A DNA stretch of 64,000 nt from Dorea sp. 5-2 (lineage in GTDB: Bacteria; Bacillota; Clostridia; Lachnospirales; Lachnospiraceae). The notes beneath the pieces are model-generated. The model ran no database searches and was not told the DNA's origin. It saw nothing but the letters and a program-made list of their open reading frames with translations. Positions within the stretch are counted from its first letter, which is position 1. Every line of letters begins with the position of its first letter. Where the stretch lies: NCBI RefSeq assembly GCF_000403455.2, contig NZ_KE159724.1, positions 76,071 through 140,070 on the forward strand, written 5' to 3'. Made by a program: the position numbers and the translations under genes. Below are positions 34,880 to 43,683 of this stretch, one piece after another.

Positions 34880-35992
34880 ATGAAACCTTTAGAATTATAT
34901 ATACATATTCCTTTTTGTATTCAGAAGTGTCTATATTGTGATTTCCGATCGGCGCCTTCTACCAAAGAAGAGCGGCAGGAGTACGTGTTGGAACTTTGCA
35001 GGCAGATCCGTACTTACAGGAAGACGGCGGGAGATTATCACATCGTCAGTATTTTTGTAGGCGGCGGGACACCTTCTATATTGGAAGGAGAGCAGATCCG
35101 CGGGATTTTTGGTGCGATTCGGGATACCTTTGTAGTTGACGAAGACGCGGAGATCACGATCGAGATGAATCCGGGGACGGTGACGGAAGAAAAGCTGAAA
35201 GTGTATCGTGAGGCTGGGATCGATCGCCTGAGCATCGGTCTTCAGTCGGCAGAGAATGAAGAGTTGAAGATATTGGGAAGGATTCATACGTATGAAGAAT
35301 TTCTTGATACGTATCGCCTGGCAAGGGAGATGGGGTTTGGGAATGTGAATGTAGATCTGATGTCGGCAATTCCGGGGCAGACGGCGGCAGGATGGGAGAA
35401 AACGCTGCGGAAAGTCGCAGGATTAAGACCGGAGCATATCTCTGCATACAGCCTGATCATCGAAGAAGGAACGCCGTTTTATGAAAAATACGGCAAAGCG
35501 CGGGATGACGCAGATGCTCTAAGGGACGATCCGCTGCCGGATGAGGAAGAAGAGAGGCAGATGTACCGAAGTACGAAGAAGATCCTGGGTGAATATGGTT
35601 ATCAGCAGTATGAGATATCCAACTATGCGTTGCCGGGGTATGAGTGCAGGCATAATCTGGGCTACTGGGATCGGACAGAATACCTGGGGATTGGGTTAGG
35701 GGCGTCGTCGCTTCTTCATAACCGGAGATGGGATTTCGGAGAGGAGCCGGTGGCTTTAAGTATACAGGAACAGATGGAAGAGTATATGTTTCTGGGACTT
35801 CGGAAGACGGAGGGCGTGTCGAGATCGAAGTTTGCAGGAGAATTTGGACGTGGGTTGGATGAGGTTTACGGAAATGTGCTGAGAAAGATGTATGAATTGG
35901 GGTTGCTGGAAGAGACGGGTGATCTTGTACGGTTGACGGAACGGGGGATTGATGTCAGTAATATGGTGATGTGTGAGTTTTTGTTGGGATAG
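34880..35992 (+). CDS. hemW: HemW-type radical SAM protein (coproporphyrinogen dehydrogenase-like)
   Basis: A 370-residue radical-SAM protein. Cluster motif CIQKCLYCDF (CX3CX2C) lies near residue 14, followed by GGGTPSILEGEQIRGIF, EMNPGTVTEEKLKVYREAGI and RLSIGLQSAENEELKILGRI. It matches HemW, a heme chaperone rather than the true HemN oxidase (HemN has an extra Cys and an N-terminal arm). The start at ATG 34880 follows GGAAGGAGCGGGG. The downstream lepA-hemW order is conserved in Firmicutes. Confidence 0.9.
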   Translation: MKPLELYIHIPFCIQKCLYCDFRSAPSTKEERQEYVLELCRQIRTYRKTAGDYHIVSIFVGGGTPSILEGEQIRGIFGAIRDTFVVDEDAEITIEMNPGTVTEEKLKVYREAGIDRLSIGLQSAENEELKILGRIHTYEEFLDTYRLAREMGFGNVNVDLMSAIPGQTAAGWEKTLRKVAGLRPEHISAYSLIIEEGTPFYEKYGKARDDADALRDDPLPDEEEERQMYRSTKKILGEYGYQQYEISNYALPGYECRHNLGYWDRTEYLGIGLGASSLLHNRRWDFGEEPVALSIQEQMEEYMFLGLRKTEGVSRSKFAGEFGRGLDEVYGNVLRKMYELGLLEETGDLVRLTERGIDVSNMVMCEFLLG

Positions 35993-36068
35993 ACGGCAGA
36001 ATCCTGATGTCGGATCGATAAATCCTGGCGTTGTTATTTGATCTTGAAGATTAAAGGAGAAAGATGAG

Positions 36069-36395
36069 ATGAAGTGTACAAAATGTGGAAAAGAGATAAA
36101 GGACGGAGTGAAATTCTGCCCTCATTGCGGTGAGGAGGTAAAAGAAGTAAAGAAAGCGAAATTCTGCATGAAATGTGGCAGTAAATTACAAGAAGGGGCT
36201 GTGTTTTGTTCTAAGTGTGGCGCAAGTATCAGTACGGTACAGGAACGGGAAGCAATTGCGAAGCCTCCAAAGCAAGTTAAGAGCGGTCTCGGAAACTCTT
36301 TAAGCCCGAATTTCCGCTCTTTTTTCATGTTCTTCTTTTTTGCTTTCCTCCATATCCCGGAAAACATTTTTGTTAAATTTTCAAAAAAGTATTGA
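36069..36395 (+). CDS. double zinc-ribbon protein, 3' end probably replaced
   Basis: The first 60 residues carry two zinc ribbons: CTKCGKEIKDGVKFCPHCGE and FCMKCGSKLQEGAVFCSKCG. After about residue 72 (KPPKQVKSG) the frame runs through a terminator hairpin (36279-36325) and hydrophobic low-complexity sequence. The real protein's membrane or effector part therefore appears lost and the stop at 36393 is accidental. Full-length relatives continue with transmembrane helices. It borders the IS on its right. Confidence 0.6.
   Translation: MKCTKCGKEIKDGVKFCPHCGEEVKEVKKAKFCMKCGSKLQEGAVFCSKCGASISTVQEREAIAKPPKQVKSGLGNSLSPNFRSFFMFFFFAFLHIPENIFVKFSKKY
36279..36325 (+). terminator. Rho-independent terminator inside the zinc-ribbon frame
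   Basis: AAGAGCGG (36279-36286) pairs with CCGCTCTT (36314-36321), followed by a T run. It probably belongs to DNA that replaced the gene's 3' part. Confidence 0.6.
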
Positions 36396-37951
36396 CATAT
36401 AAGTCAAAATGTGCGGCGCGTTTGGTGACCATATACGCCAGTCACCAAACGCGCCCCTTGTAGTTAAGAAGCGTCTGTGCCCCACGCACAACACTAAACT
36501 ACTAGGAGGTGCACTTTATGATCAAGTACTGGCAGTCCATGCAAGATTACAAGTACTTTCTCACCGAATCCAAAGTCCATTTTGATTCCTCTGAAAGAAA
36601 CCGGCTCCATACGGAGCTTTGGAAACCATGGCAGAAGCTCCGGCTTTTCGATTCCGATAAGGCCATGGAGTTCCTTTTGCCCTTTTACTCCAACACTGGC
36701 AGGCCCGCTAAGAACCAGCCGCAAATCTTAAGGTCTTTTATCCTTTTCTTTCTTCTATTTTCAGAAGGTTTGGTCAAGCTATCCCTTACCCTTTGGGTCG
36801 ACAGGCTCAAACACGACCGCCTCCTTGCCGCCCTCATCGGCTGCACTACGGATTCCCTGCCTCCCCTCGGTTCTTATTTTGACTTCATGGACAGGCTCTG
36901 GACTGCACCGCCAACGGACTTATATGCGCGGGACAAACTGCTTCCGGCTTCCTGGAACACCAAAAAGCCGCATAAGCCCAATGGCAAAAAACAGAAAGCA
37001 CAGGAGGCAAAGCCCAAAATCACAGAATCTATCGAAAAACGGCTCATGAGCGGGAAGGATATCCCTTTTAACTTTGAAGGGCGGCTGCAGCGCTTCTTCT
37101 ATCATGTGGCTGTCCTGCCTTCCATGGAATCCGGCCTCATACCAAGGGAACACCTTACGGTTTCCGGAGACGGCACCGCCGTGCATACCCATGCCTGCCC
37201 ACGCGGGCACCACAGGGTTGGCGCACCGGAAGGCCTGCGCCATTTCCCCGACCCCGATGCTTCCTGGGGCTGGGACAGCGACCTGGAAAAATATTACTTC
37301 GGCTACACTTTGTTCCAATTATCCTGCTATAACAGTGAACTCAGGACAGATATCCCCCTGCTTCTGCGTTTTACCAGCGCAAGGCGGCATGATTCGGTCA
37401 ATTTCCTTGCCGCTTTCCATGAACTGGAAAAACATATGCCGGCTGTTTCCACCTCGAATATGTGCCTGGATTCTGCAATGGACAATTACCCCACCTACCG
37501 GATCCTTAAAAACAGGGGAATACGGGCCTTCATCGACCTGAACGACAAATGCGGCCGGCCAAAAACAATTCCTGATACCATCACCATTGACAAAGATGGG
37601 ACTCCTCTATGTCAGGAAAAACTGCGCATGAAACCTAACGGTTATGACAGATCCAGCGGTTACCTCATGTGGCGCTGCCCCTATGGGAAAGAACACTGTT
37701 CCAAATGTAAAAACTCCTGCACCGATTCCAAATATGGGAGAGTCGTCAAGACCCGGCCCGAATGGGATATCCGGCTTTACACCGACGTCCCCCGCGGCAC
37801 AGTTGCTTATAAGAAGATCTATAACCAGCGCACCTCCACAGAACGGATCAACAACCGCATCCTCAATGATTACGGACTGCACCGTATGTTCATACACACA
37901 AAGGAGCATTATTCTTTCATGACAACCAAGTTATCTGAGATCTCAGATAAC
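36390..37951 (+). mobile_element. insertion sequence, right end probably rearranged
   Basis: Contains one DDE transposase gene with a leader. The leader holds TTGACATATAAGTCAA (a dyad) at about 36393 and a 14-bp perfect hairpin GCGCGTTTGGTGAC/GTCACCAAACGCGC at about 36416-36455, which would block readthrough transcription into the transposase. I could not identify matching terminal inverted repeats. The right side fuses with an XRE gene at a 22-bp palindrome (37930-37951). Boundaries are approximate. Confidence 0.6.
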
Positions 37952-38044
37952 ATGGTGTTCATCAACCGATACATTAAACATTGTGATGAGTTGAAGAAAC
38001 AGCTCTATGCTTGGATACTGCCCCTCGTTCTCGACTGCTTGTAG
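36518..38044 (+). CDS. DDE transposase, C-terminus probably altered by the junction
   Basis: A 508-residue transposase. Likely catalytic acids are Asp in LTVSGDGTAVHTH, Asp in CLDSAMDNYPTYRILKNRGI and Glu in YNQRTSTERINNRIL, in the arrangement of IS4/IS1182-like DDE enzymes. It has a Cys cluster, CPYGKEHCSKCKNSC. After HYSFMTT (about 37925) the sequence no longer looks like this family, and the codons overlap the antisense XRE gene. The original C-terminus was therefore probably lost. Start ATG 36518 after AGGAGGT. Subfamily not assigned. Confidence 0.75.
   Translation: MIKYWQSMQDYKYFLTESKVHFDSSERNRLHTELWKPWQKLRLFDSDKAMEFLLPFYSNTGRPAKNQPQILRSFILFFLLFSEGLVKLSLTLWVDRLKHDRLLAALIGCTTDSLPPLGSYFDFMDRLWTAPPTDLYARDKLLPASWNTKKPHKPNGKKQKAQEAKPKITESIEKRLMSGKDIPFNFEGRLQRFFYHVAVLPSMESGLIPREHLTVSGDGTAVHTHACPRGHHRVGAPEGLRHFPDPDASWGWDSDLEKYYFGYTLFQLSCYNSELRTDIPLLLRFTSARRHDSVNFLAAFHELEKHMPAVSTSNMCLDSAMDNYPTYRILKNRGIRAFIDLNDKCGRPKTIPDTITIDKDGTPLCQEKLRMKPNGYDRSSGYLMWRCPYGKEHCSKCKNSCTDSKYGRVVKTRPEWDIRLYTDVPRGTVAYKKIYNQRTSTERINNRILNDYGLHRMFIHTKEHYSFMTTKLSEISDNMVFINRYIKHCDELKKQLYAWILPLVLDCL
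37930..37951. repeat. 22-bp perfect palindrome at the IS / integrative element junction
   Basis: GTTATCTGAGA followed by TCTCAGATAAC reads the same on both strands with no loop. It lies exactly where transposase homology ends and XRE homology begins. Confidence 0.8.
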
Positions 38045-38173
38045 ATGTCTGGGATTGTAATCAATGATGTTTGCAAGCTGTTCTCTGGTTACGCCTTTAG
38101 CTTCACGGGCTTTTTTAATTGCTAGTCCTAACGGTCTAAAATCAAAGTCAAAATCATTATTCCTTTTGTCCAT
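37943..38173 (-). CDS. XRE-family HTH regulator, probably 3'-truncated
   Basis: A 76-residue Cro/CI-type DNA-binding protein. The HTH is LGLAIKKAREAKGVTREQLA, then NPRHLQAVENEGQYPSIELF. Close relatives on conjugative and mobilizable elements of Clostridia continue for about 40 more residues after MFNVSVDE; here the frame ends HHVI at the palindrome junction. It is divergent from the HTH/response regulator operon, with two inverted repeats between them that could be its operators. Confidence 0.7.
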   Translation of the reverse strand: MDKRNNDFDFDFRPLGLAIKKAREAKGVTREQLANIIDYNPRHLQAVENEGQYPSIELFLQLITMFNVSVDEHHVI

Positions 38174-38258
38174 AAAATCACCACCTATATTTTGAATTAT
38201 TTCCCTTTATATTTTACAGAGATGTGGTATCTCATTGAACGATGTGAAATCTCTTACA

Positions 38259-38279
38259 ACAAGAGATTTAATCTCTTGT
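38259..38279. promoter_or_regulatory. 21-bp palindrome, candidate XRE operator
   Basis: ACAAGAGAT-TTA-ATCTCTTGT is a perfect inverted repeat in the divergent intergenic region between the XRE gene and the HTH/two-component operon. A related half-site (GAAATCTCTTAC) lies just upstream. Confidence 0.55.
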
Positions 38280-38309
38280 AATAGGTGATATTGCTACTTG
38301 CTTGTATAG

Positions 38310-38338
38310 TTGATATTATTCGTTTAAACGGATATAAT
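38310..38338 (+). promoter_or_regulatory. promoter of the HTH/two-component operon with a palindrome in the spacer
   Basis: TTGATA (38310-38315) and TATAAT (38333-38338) are 17 bp apart. The perfect palindrome CGTTTAAACG (38321-38330) is central in the spacer, a placement suited to repression by a dimeric regulator. Confidence 0.7.
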
Positions 38339-38366
38339 ATATACAGCATAGATAAGGGGGTCAGCG

Positions 38367-38558
38367 ATGTTTGAGTACATGACAGCACAGGAAGCCGCCG
38401 AGCTTTGGGGAATATCTGTACGGCGGGTGCAACGACTTTGCAAAGAAAATCGAATAGAGGGAGTATTAAATGTAAATCGGGTATGGCTTATTCCGAAAGG
38501 TACAAGAAAACCTTTAGATAAGCGGAGAAAATCTGAAAGAGGTGGTATTTGTGAATAG
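38367..38558 (+). CDS. small excisionase/MerR-like HTH protein
   Basis: A 63-residue DNA-binding protein. The winged HTH MTAQEAAELWGISVRRVQRL and VLNVNRVWLIPKGTRKPLDK match the helix-turn-helix domain-17/excisionase group seen on integrative elements. It overlaps the response regulator start by 8 bases. It may control excision or the operon. The ribosome-binding site is AAGGGGG. Confidence 0.75.
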   Translation: MFEYMTAQEAAELWGISVRRVQRLCKENRIEGVLNVNRVWLIPKGTRKPLDKRRKSERGGICE

Positions 38559-39255
38559 TAAAATATTATTGGTAGATGATGAAAAAGATATTGTTGATTT
38601 GATGGAAGAAGTGCTATGGCAGGATGGCTTTCAGAATATTCAAAAAGCATATACAGGTATGGATGCGTTGGAAATGTGCAGAGAGTTTCAGCCAGACGTA
38701 ATTGTACTGGATATTATGCTTCCCGATATTGACGGTATAGAAGTTTGTAAAAAAATACGTGAATTTTCAATATGTTCTATTCTTTTTCTTTCTTCAAGGA
38801 ATGATGATATTGATAAAATACTTGGGCTGTCAAGTGGTGGAGATGATTATATAACAAAACCTTTCAGTCCACGGGAAATTGTGTTCCGAATTAAAGCACA
38901 GCTTCGCCGTCAGCAATATCAGACTACCGCACAGACAGATAATAAAAATATGGTCATCGTTGATGCCCTGTCATTAGATAAAGATAGTAGCCGTATCTAT
39001 AAGGACGGAAAAGAAATCAGTCTGACAGGACGAGAATTTTTGCTCCTATCGTATTTCATGGAAAATGCGAATAAGATTATCAGCAAAGACCGTTTGTATG
39101 AGCAGGTCTGGGGAGAAAGCGGCGGTATTTGTGATAATACGATTATGGTTCACATCCGACATCTTCGTGAGAAGATTGAAGAAACGCCTTCAAATCCCAA
39201 GTTGCTTATAACGGTCAAAGGCTTAGGCTATAAATTAAAGAAAAGAGTTGATTAA
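38551..39255 (+). CDS. OmpR/PhoB-family response regulator
   Basis: A 234-residue regulator. The receiver domain has ILLVDDEKDIVDLMEEVLWQ, phosphoacceptor Asp in VIVLDIMLPDIDG, and Lys in DYITKPFSPREI. The C-terminal winged helix follows (LTGREFLLLSYFMENANKII, then IMVHIRHLREKI and KGLGYKLKK). Start is GTG 38551 after AAAGAGGTGG; an in-frame GTG at 38542 is too close. It is paired with the kinase that starts one base after its stop and probably controls the downstream ABC transporter. Confidence 0.92.
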   Translation: MNSKILLVDDEKDIVDLMEEVLWQDGFQNIQKAYTGMDALEMCREFQPDVIVLDIMLPDIDGIEVCKKIREFSICSILFLSSRNDDIDKILGLSSGGDDYITKPFSPREIVFRIKAQLRRQQYQTTAQTDNKNMVIVDALSLDKDSSRIYKDGKEISLTGREFLLLSYFMENANKIISKDRLYEQVWGESGGICDNTIMVHIRHLREKIEETPSNPKLLITVKGLGYKLKKRVD

Positions 39256-40668
39256 ATGAAAAAATCTGGTTATCGCTCCATATTACATATATATTTGATG
39301 TTTTTTCTGACACTGCTTATTGTGATAGGATTTGCAGCTTTCTTTATCCTTTCCATGATTACAGTCCGTACCCCTGCTGATTCTATCGCAAGAAGCGATT
39401 ATCCAATGGAATTTACGAGAGAGTTTGGGGAACAGATTATTTTTATAGATGACATTCCTCAAATCAAGCAGTCTGGTTTGGAATCATTGCAATCAAATCA
39501 AGCGGGGATACAGATATTAAACGACAGCGGGCAGGAAATAGCTGCTTATCAAAAGCCTCAAAATACAAAAGTCTTTTATTCTGACGCTGAGCTTTTGCAG
39601 ATTTACCAGACAGGACATATAGGGGAAAATCAGATAACATCGTTTATTGGAACTATAACACATAACGGAAAGGATTACACATACATTATTTACTTTCCTT
39701 TGAATATATCAAAAATTACTATGTATCTGAATGGTGATAGATTTACAGCAGGAAAATCAATCATATTATGGTGTATAAGTGCTGTATTTTTTATAATTCT
39801 TATATCTGGATTTATATATGGTTTTTGGATAACGAAAACCATAAACCGTATGTCCGTATCCATTAAAAATATTGCGGGGCGTTCTTATATGCCTATATCA
39901 AATAATGGAGTTTTTAATGATGTGTTTGAAAGTTTGAATGATTTAGACATGGAAATCAGGGCAAGTGATAACTTAAAAGAGCAGACAGAAAAGATGCGGA
40001 AGGACTGGATTGCAAACATTACCCATGATTTGAAAACGCCATTATCTCCTATAAAGGGATATGCAGAAGTGCTATCTGAACAAGATATTACATCTGGTGA
40101 AAAGGTAAAAAGATATTCCAATGTGATACTGAAAAATGTATCTTATATAGAATCTCTGATTGATGATTTAAAGCTGACTTACCAGTTGGAGAATGGTATG
40201 ATTCCCATTAAGCGTGAAGAACAGAATTTTGTTGGTTTTTTAAGAGAACTTGTGATTGACATTTTGAATAATCCAGAGTACGAAAATCGTATCATTCATT
40301 TTGATTCTGCGAGAGAAAATATTATGTTTTCTTTTGACCGCAAATTATTGACACGGGCTTTTCAAAATCTGATTGTGAACGCTTTTGTACATGGGAGTGA
40401 AGATACAGAGGTAACGATACAGATTTCAGTAATGGACAATATCATGGAGGTCATTGTTTCTGACAATGGGAACGGTATGTCCCCTTATGAAACAAACCAT
40501 CTCTTCCAGAGGTATTATCGGGGGACAAATACAGAAAAGAAAACAGCAGGAACGGGGTTAGGGCTTGCCATAACGAAAAGTATTATTGAAGCACAAGACG
40601 GCACTATTATGGTGGAAAGCGTAAGTGGTATTGGAACTGATTTTAAAATCCGTTTTCCTATCTCTTAA
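39256..40668 (+). CDS. sensor histidine kinase
   Basis: A 470-residue kinase. There are two transmembrane helices (residues about 10-30 and 170-195) around an extracytoplasmic domain of about 135 residues, then a HAMP-like stretch. The HisKA box is WIANITHDLKTPLSPIKGYA. The N-box is NLIVNAFVHGSE, and the G-boxes are VSDNGNGMSPYE and GTGLGLAITKSIIEAQDG. The large sensor domain suggests detection of an external signal such as an antimicrobial peptide; the ligand is unknown. Confidence 0.92.
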   Translation: MKKSGYRSILHIYLMFFLTLLIVIGFAAFFILSMITVRTPADSIARSDYPMEFTREFGEQIIFIDDIPQIKQSGLESLQSNQAGIQILNDSGQEIAAYQKPQNTKVFYSDAELLQIYQTGHIGENQITSFIGTITHNGKDYTYIIYFPLNISKITMYLNGDRFTAGKSIILWCISAVFFIILISGFIYGFWITKTINRMSVSIKNIAGRSYMPISNNGVFNDVFESLNDLDMEIRASDNLKEQTEKMRKDWIANITHDLKTPLSPIKGYAEVLSEQDITSGEKVKRYSNVILKNVSYIESLIDDLKLTYQLENGMIPIKREEQNFVGFLRELVIDILNNPEYENRIIHFDSARENIMFSFDRKLLTRAFQNLIVNAFVHGSEDTEVTIQISVMDNIMEVIVSDNGNGMSPYETNHLFQRYYRGTNTEKKTAGTGLGLAITKSIIEAQDGTIMVESVSGIGTDFKIRFPIS

Positions 40669-40700
40669 GGTTAATTAAGGTTGCCAGCAAGTGAGATTAA

Positions 40701-40746
40701 GGTTGATAGCTTATTATTTGAATTGTAATAGCTATCAGCCTTTTTT
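40701..40746 (+). terminator. terminator or attenuator between kinase and FMN-binding gene
   Basis: GGTTGATAGCT (40701-40711) pairs with AGCTATCAGCC (40730-40740; one wobble), followed by TTTTTT. It separates the regulatory genes from the transporter genes and may attenuate their expression. Confidence 0.7.
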
Positions 40747-40771
40747 GTGTTTTACGGATGGAGGTGAAGAA

Positions 40772-41158
40772 ATGAGATTAAAAGTAAAAAAAGGTATTCC
40801 AATATTGATTACCGTTGTTATTACGTTATTGGTGGGATTTGTGTTGATGGCATTTATGTTACGTCCCCAAGTATTGGATATAAAGGATGTTGATTTCAAT
40901 ACGATTGCTGACGGAGAGTACATAGGAATATGCCAGAATAAAATACTCCTCGCTGTTGTCAAAGTCCATGTGAAAGACCATGAAATAAGCGATATTGAAA
41001 TTTTAGAGCATAAGGATTCTTATATGGAACAGGCAAAACAAATTGCTGATGATGTATGTTCCAATCAATCTTTAGAAGTTGACGCTATTTCTGGTGCAAC
41101 ATTGACAAGCAAGACAGTATTGAAGGCAATTGAAAACGCATTAACAGAGAATCAATAA
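40772..41158 (+). CDS. membrane-anchored FMN-binding domain protein
   Basis: A 128-residue protein. One N-terminal transmembrane helix (ILITVVITLLVGFVLMAFML) anchors an extracytoplasmic FMN-binding domain. Its signature DAISGATLTSKTVLKAIENA contains the SGAT(T)S motif, where Thr can bear covalent FMN. It probably transfers electrons outside the membrane. Its placement before an FtsX-type permease is shared by several Firmicute operons, but the link between flavin and transport is not understood. Start follows GGAGGTGAAG. Confidence 0.82.
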   Translation: MRLKVKKGIPILITVVITLLVGFVLMAFMLRPQVLDIKDVDFNTIADGEYIGICQNKILLAVVKVHVKDHEISDIEILEHKDSYMEQAKQIADDVCSNQSLEVDAISGATLTSKTVLKAIENALTENQ

Positions 41159-41189
41159 TGATTTTCTACGAAAGAAAGCAGGTGTGAAT

Positions 41190-43670
41190 TTGAAGATTGT
41201 TTTGAAATACATTCTCACGAATGTAAAAGAAAGAAAAACACGGACTATCGTTATGATGCTGTCAATACTGCTTTCCACTGTACTATTATTCGTTTCTTTT
41301 TCAATCGGCACGTCCTATGAAAACGCACAACGAAAAATGGCTCGTGGAATTGCGGGAACTGCAACGGTGTCCGTCAGCCCAAAGGATGCAAATCATGTTG
41401 TGGATTTAAACGACATTCCAGAATTATCTTCCGTACAGACTAAGGTTGGTTTGTTAAAGGGGAGAGCTTTGTATCACGAAAATGGATATTATGAAACAAT
41501 TGATTTGATAGCTTCTGACCTAACGCTCTTAAATCAAATAAATAAACCCCGATTAGTGGATGGCGGAGAAATCAATGATTTTACGGGAAATCAGATTATT
41601 TTGCCAGACCGTTTTACTTCAAAATACGGAATTGAAAAGGGTGATACCGTTACGCTTCAGATTGGCGGCATTCCTATCTCGTTTGAAGTAGCCGAAATTG
41701 CCTGTTATGATACCGTTTTTTTAAGGCATACCAGAGGGGCAACAGCTCTACTTCCAAAATCTACACTGGGGGAAATCTTACAATATGAAAAGGGGTACAG
41801 TGAGATTTTAATTGAGCCTGCTATGGGTGTTTCTACGGATGAGTTGATAGACACGTTATTGAAAGAGCTTTCCGACAGTTCCCTTGTTGTATCAAAAATT
41901 GTAAATGAAACCCAGATAGCTACTGATGCAAGGCAAAAATCAATGCCATTTTTTCTCATTAGTTTCTTTTCCTTAACAATGAGTGTTTTTATCATTTACA
42001 GCAGTTATAAGGTTATTACATTAGACCGCTTACCCATAATTGGAACATTCCGTAGTATTGGGGCAACCCAAAAAACAGTAACCCGTATTCTGATGCTTGA
42101 AAGTGCTTTGTATGGCTGTATCGGAGGTATCATAGGGATTCCGCTTGGTATTGGTGCTTTAAAACTGATTTTACAAGGCATGGGAGATTCTTTGTCGCAG
42201 GGAATAGAAATTCCAGTGGTTATTACTGGAACAGCGGTTTTGCTATCCTTTGGAGTTGCGGTTACTGTTTCAATGCTCAGTGCATGGATTCCCGTCCGAC
42301 GTGCAAGCAGATTGCCAATTAAGAGTGTGATTTTGGGTGTTATAGAAGAAAGGCATATGCCAAATCGCTTTATTGCTATTATTGGAGTTCTGCTGTTTGC
42401 TGTATCCGTAATTTTGCCAAATGTTGCTTCTGGAGGGATGTTGTATCTTGCAGGAGGTTTTTCCTTATTAGGATTGATAGTTGCAACAATCTTAGTTATT
42501 CCGCTTATTGCCAATCTTCTCTCCAAATGTCTGGAGCGTGTGTATGCAGTCATTTGGGGAAATGAGGGGATGTTAGCATCAAGAAACATGAGGGACAACA
42601 AAAATATAACGCAAAATATAAGTTTGCTGTTTATCAGTATTTCCGCTGTCATTGCGATTATGGTGGTTGGAAATTTTGTCAACACGTACATCACAGATGT
42701 ATTTAACGGAGCTGAGCTTCAAGGATTTGCAGATGGGGAAATGAATCGTGATTTTGTTGGTCAAATCGAGAAAATGGACGGCATTGAAAAGGTATTGCCA
42801 GTTTATGTTTTCAACCATGAAATGCAATGTGAGGGTATCGTATTTTCCCGTCTGGAAGCAACGGACAATTTGGAGTGGTACAATTCTATGTTGAATCTGC
42901 ACTATACAAAAAAAGACATGGAAAGTTTTGCTGTTTCTGAGTTTTCAAAGACACGTTCTATTGTTTTGAGTGAGGATTGTTTAAAGCGGACTGACTTTAG
43001 GATTGGCGATATTGTGACATTGGCGAATGGTGTGGGGAGCAATTCTTATGCCATAGTCGGCAGTTTTAAGTCAAGGGCGACTGATGTGGAAGCAATTATC
43101 CCGTCCGCTTATGCTGTTTCAGATTTTGGTGCTTCAAATTATAACTTTTTAGCATATACCGCTGCAGACCCAGATTCTATTATGGTTCAGATACGGGATT
43201 TATTCGGCAGTATGCAAAATTGGAGCAGAACTGTTGAAGAATTTAACACAGATGCTCTTTCTACGGTAGGAGCTTTTTTGAAGCCAATGCATAGTATGAC
43301 GTATTTTATTTTGTTACTTGCTGCTGTTGGTATTGTCAATAACCTGCTGATTAATTATATGCAGAAACGACGTACGATTGCAATGTACAAATCAGTTGGT
43401 TTGAGTAACAGGCAGAATATAAAAATGACACTCATTGAAAGTTTTACTTCTGGAACGATTGGAGCATTCGTTGCTGTAACAGTATCTTATCTGGAAATCC
43501 AAACTATCTTTCTGGTAGCGGGACCAAAAATTTCAATGCTGCCAGAATTAGATTTCAAGGTTTTCCTATCGGCTGGTGCGATGGGCGTTTTGATTACTTT
43601 GATAGGTTCTGTTGTTCCGATTATAAAAAGCAGAAAAATGAAGTTAGTGGAAGAAATAAAGTTTGAATAA
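41190..43670 (+). CDS. FtsX/MacB-type ABC transporter permease
   Basis: An 826-residue permease. It has an N-terminal transmembrane helix, a large external domain, and two FtsX-type three-helix blocks (FLISFFSLTMSVFIIYSSYK near residue 255, and the C-terminal ILLLAAVGIVNNLLINYMQK). The two-block design resembles LolC/BceB-like exporters that remove lipoproteins or antimicrobial peptides. The start is uncertain: TTG 41190 is best spaced from CAGGTG; GTG 41184 would add two residues. It pairs with the following ATPase. Confidence 0.85.
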   Translation: MKIVLKYILTNVKERKTRTIVMMLSILLSTVLLFVSFSIGTSYENAQRKMARGIAGTATVSVSPKDANHVVDLNDIPELSSVQTKVGLLKGRALYHENGYYETIDLIASDLTLLNQINKPRLVDGGEINDFTGNQIILPDRFTSKYGIEKGDTVTLQIGGIPISFEVAEIACYDTVFLRHTRGATALLPKSTLGEILQYEKGYSEILIEPAMGVSTDELIDTLLKELSDSSLVVSKIVNETQIATDARQKSMPFFLISFFSLTMSVFIIYSSYKVITLDRLPIIGTFRSIGATQKTVTRILMLESALYGCIGGIIGIPLGIGALKLILQGMGDSLSQGIEIPVVITGTAVLLSFGVAVTVSMLSAWIPVRRASRLPIKSVILGVIEERHMPNRFIAIIGVLLFAVSVILPNVASGGMLYLAGGFSLLGLIVATILVIPLIANLLSKCLERVYAVIWGNEGMLASRNMRDNKNITQNISLLFISISAVIAIMVVGNFVNTYITDVFNGAELQGFADGEMNRDFVGQIEKMDGIEKVLPVYVFNHEMQCEGIVFSRLEATDNLEWYNSMLNLHYTKKDMESFAVSEFSKTRSIVLSEDCLKRTDFRIGDIVTLANGVGSNSYAIVGSFKSRATDVEAIIPSAYAVSDFGASNYNFLAYTAADPDSIMVQIRDLFGSMQNWSRTVEEFNTDALSTVGAFLKPMHSMTYFILLLAAVGIVNNLLINYMQKRRTIAMYKSVGLSNRQNIKMTLIESFTSGTIGAFVAVTVSYLEIQTIFLVAGPKISMLPELDFKVFLSAGAMGVLITLIGSVVPIIKSRKMKLVEEIKFE

Positions 43671-43683
43671 TGGAGGACAGGAA

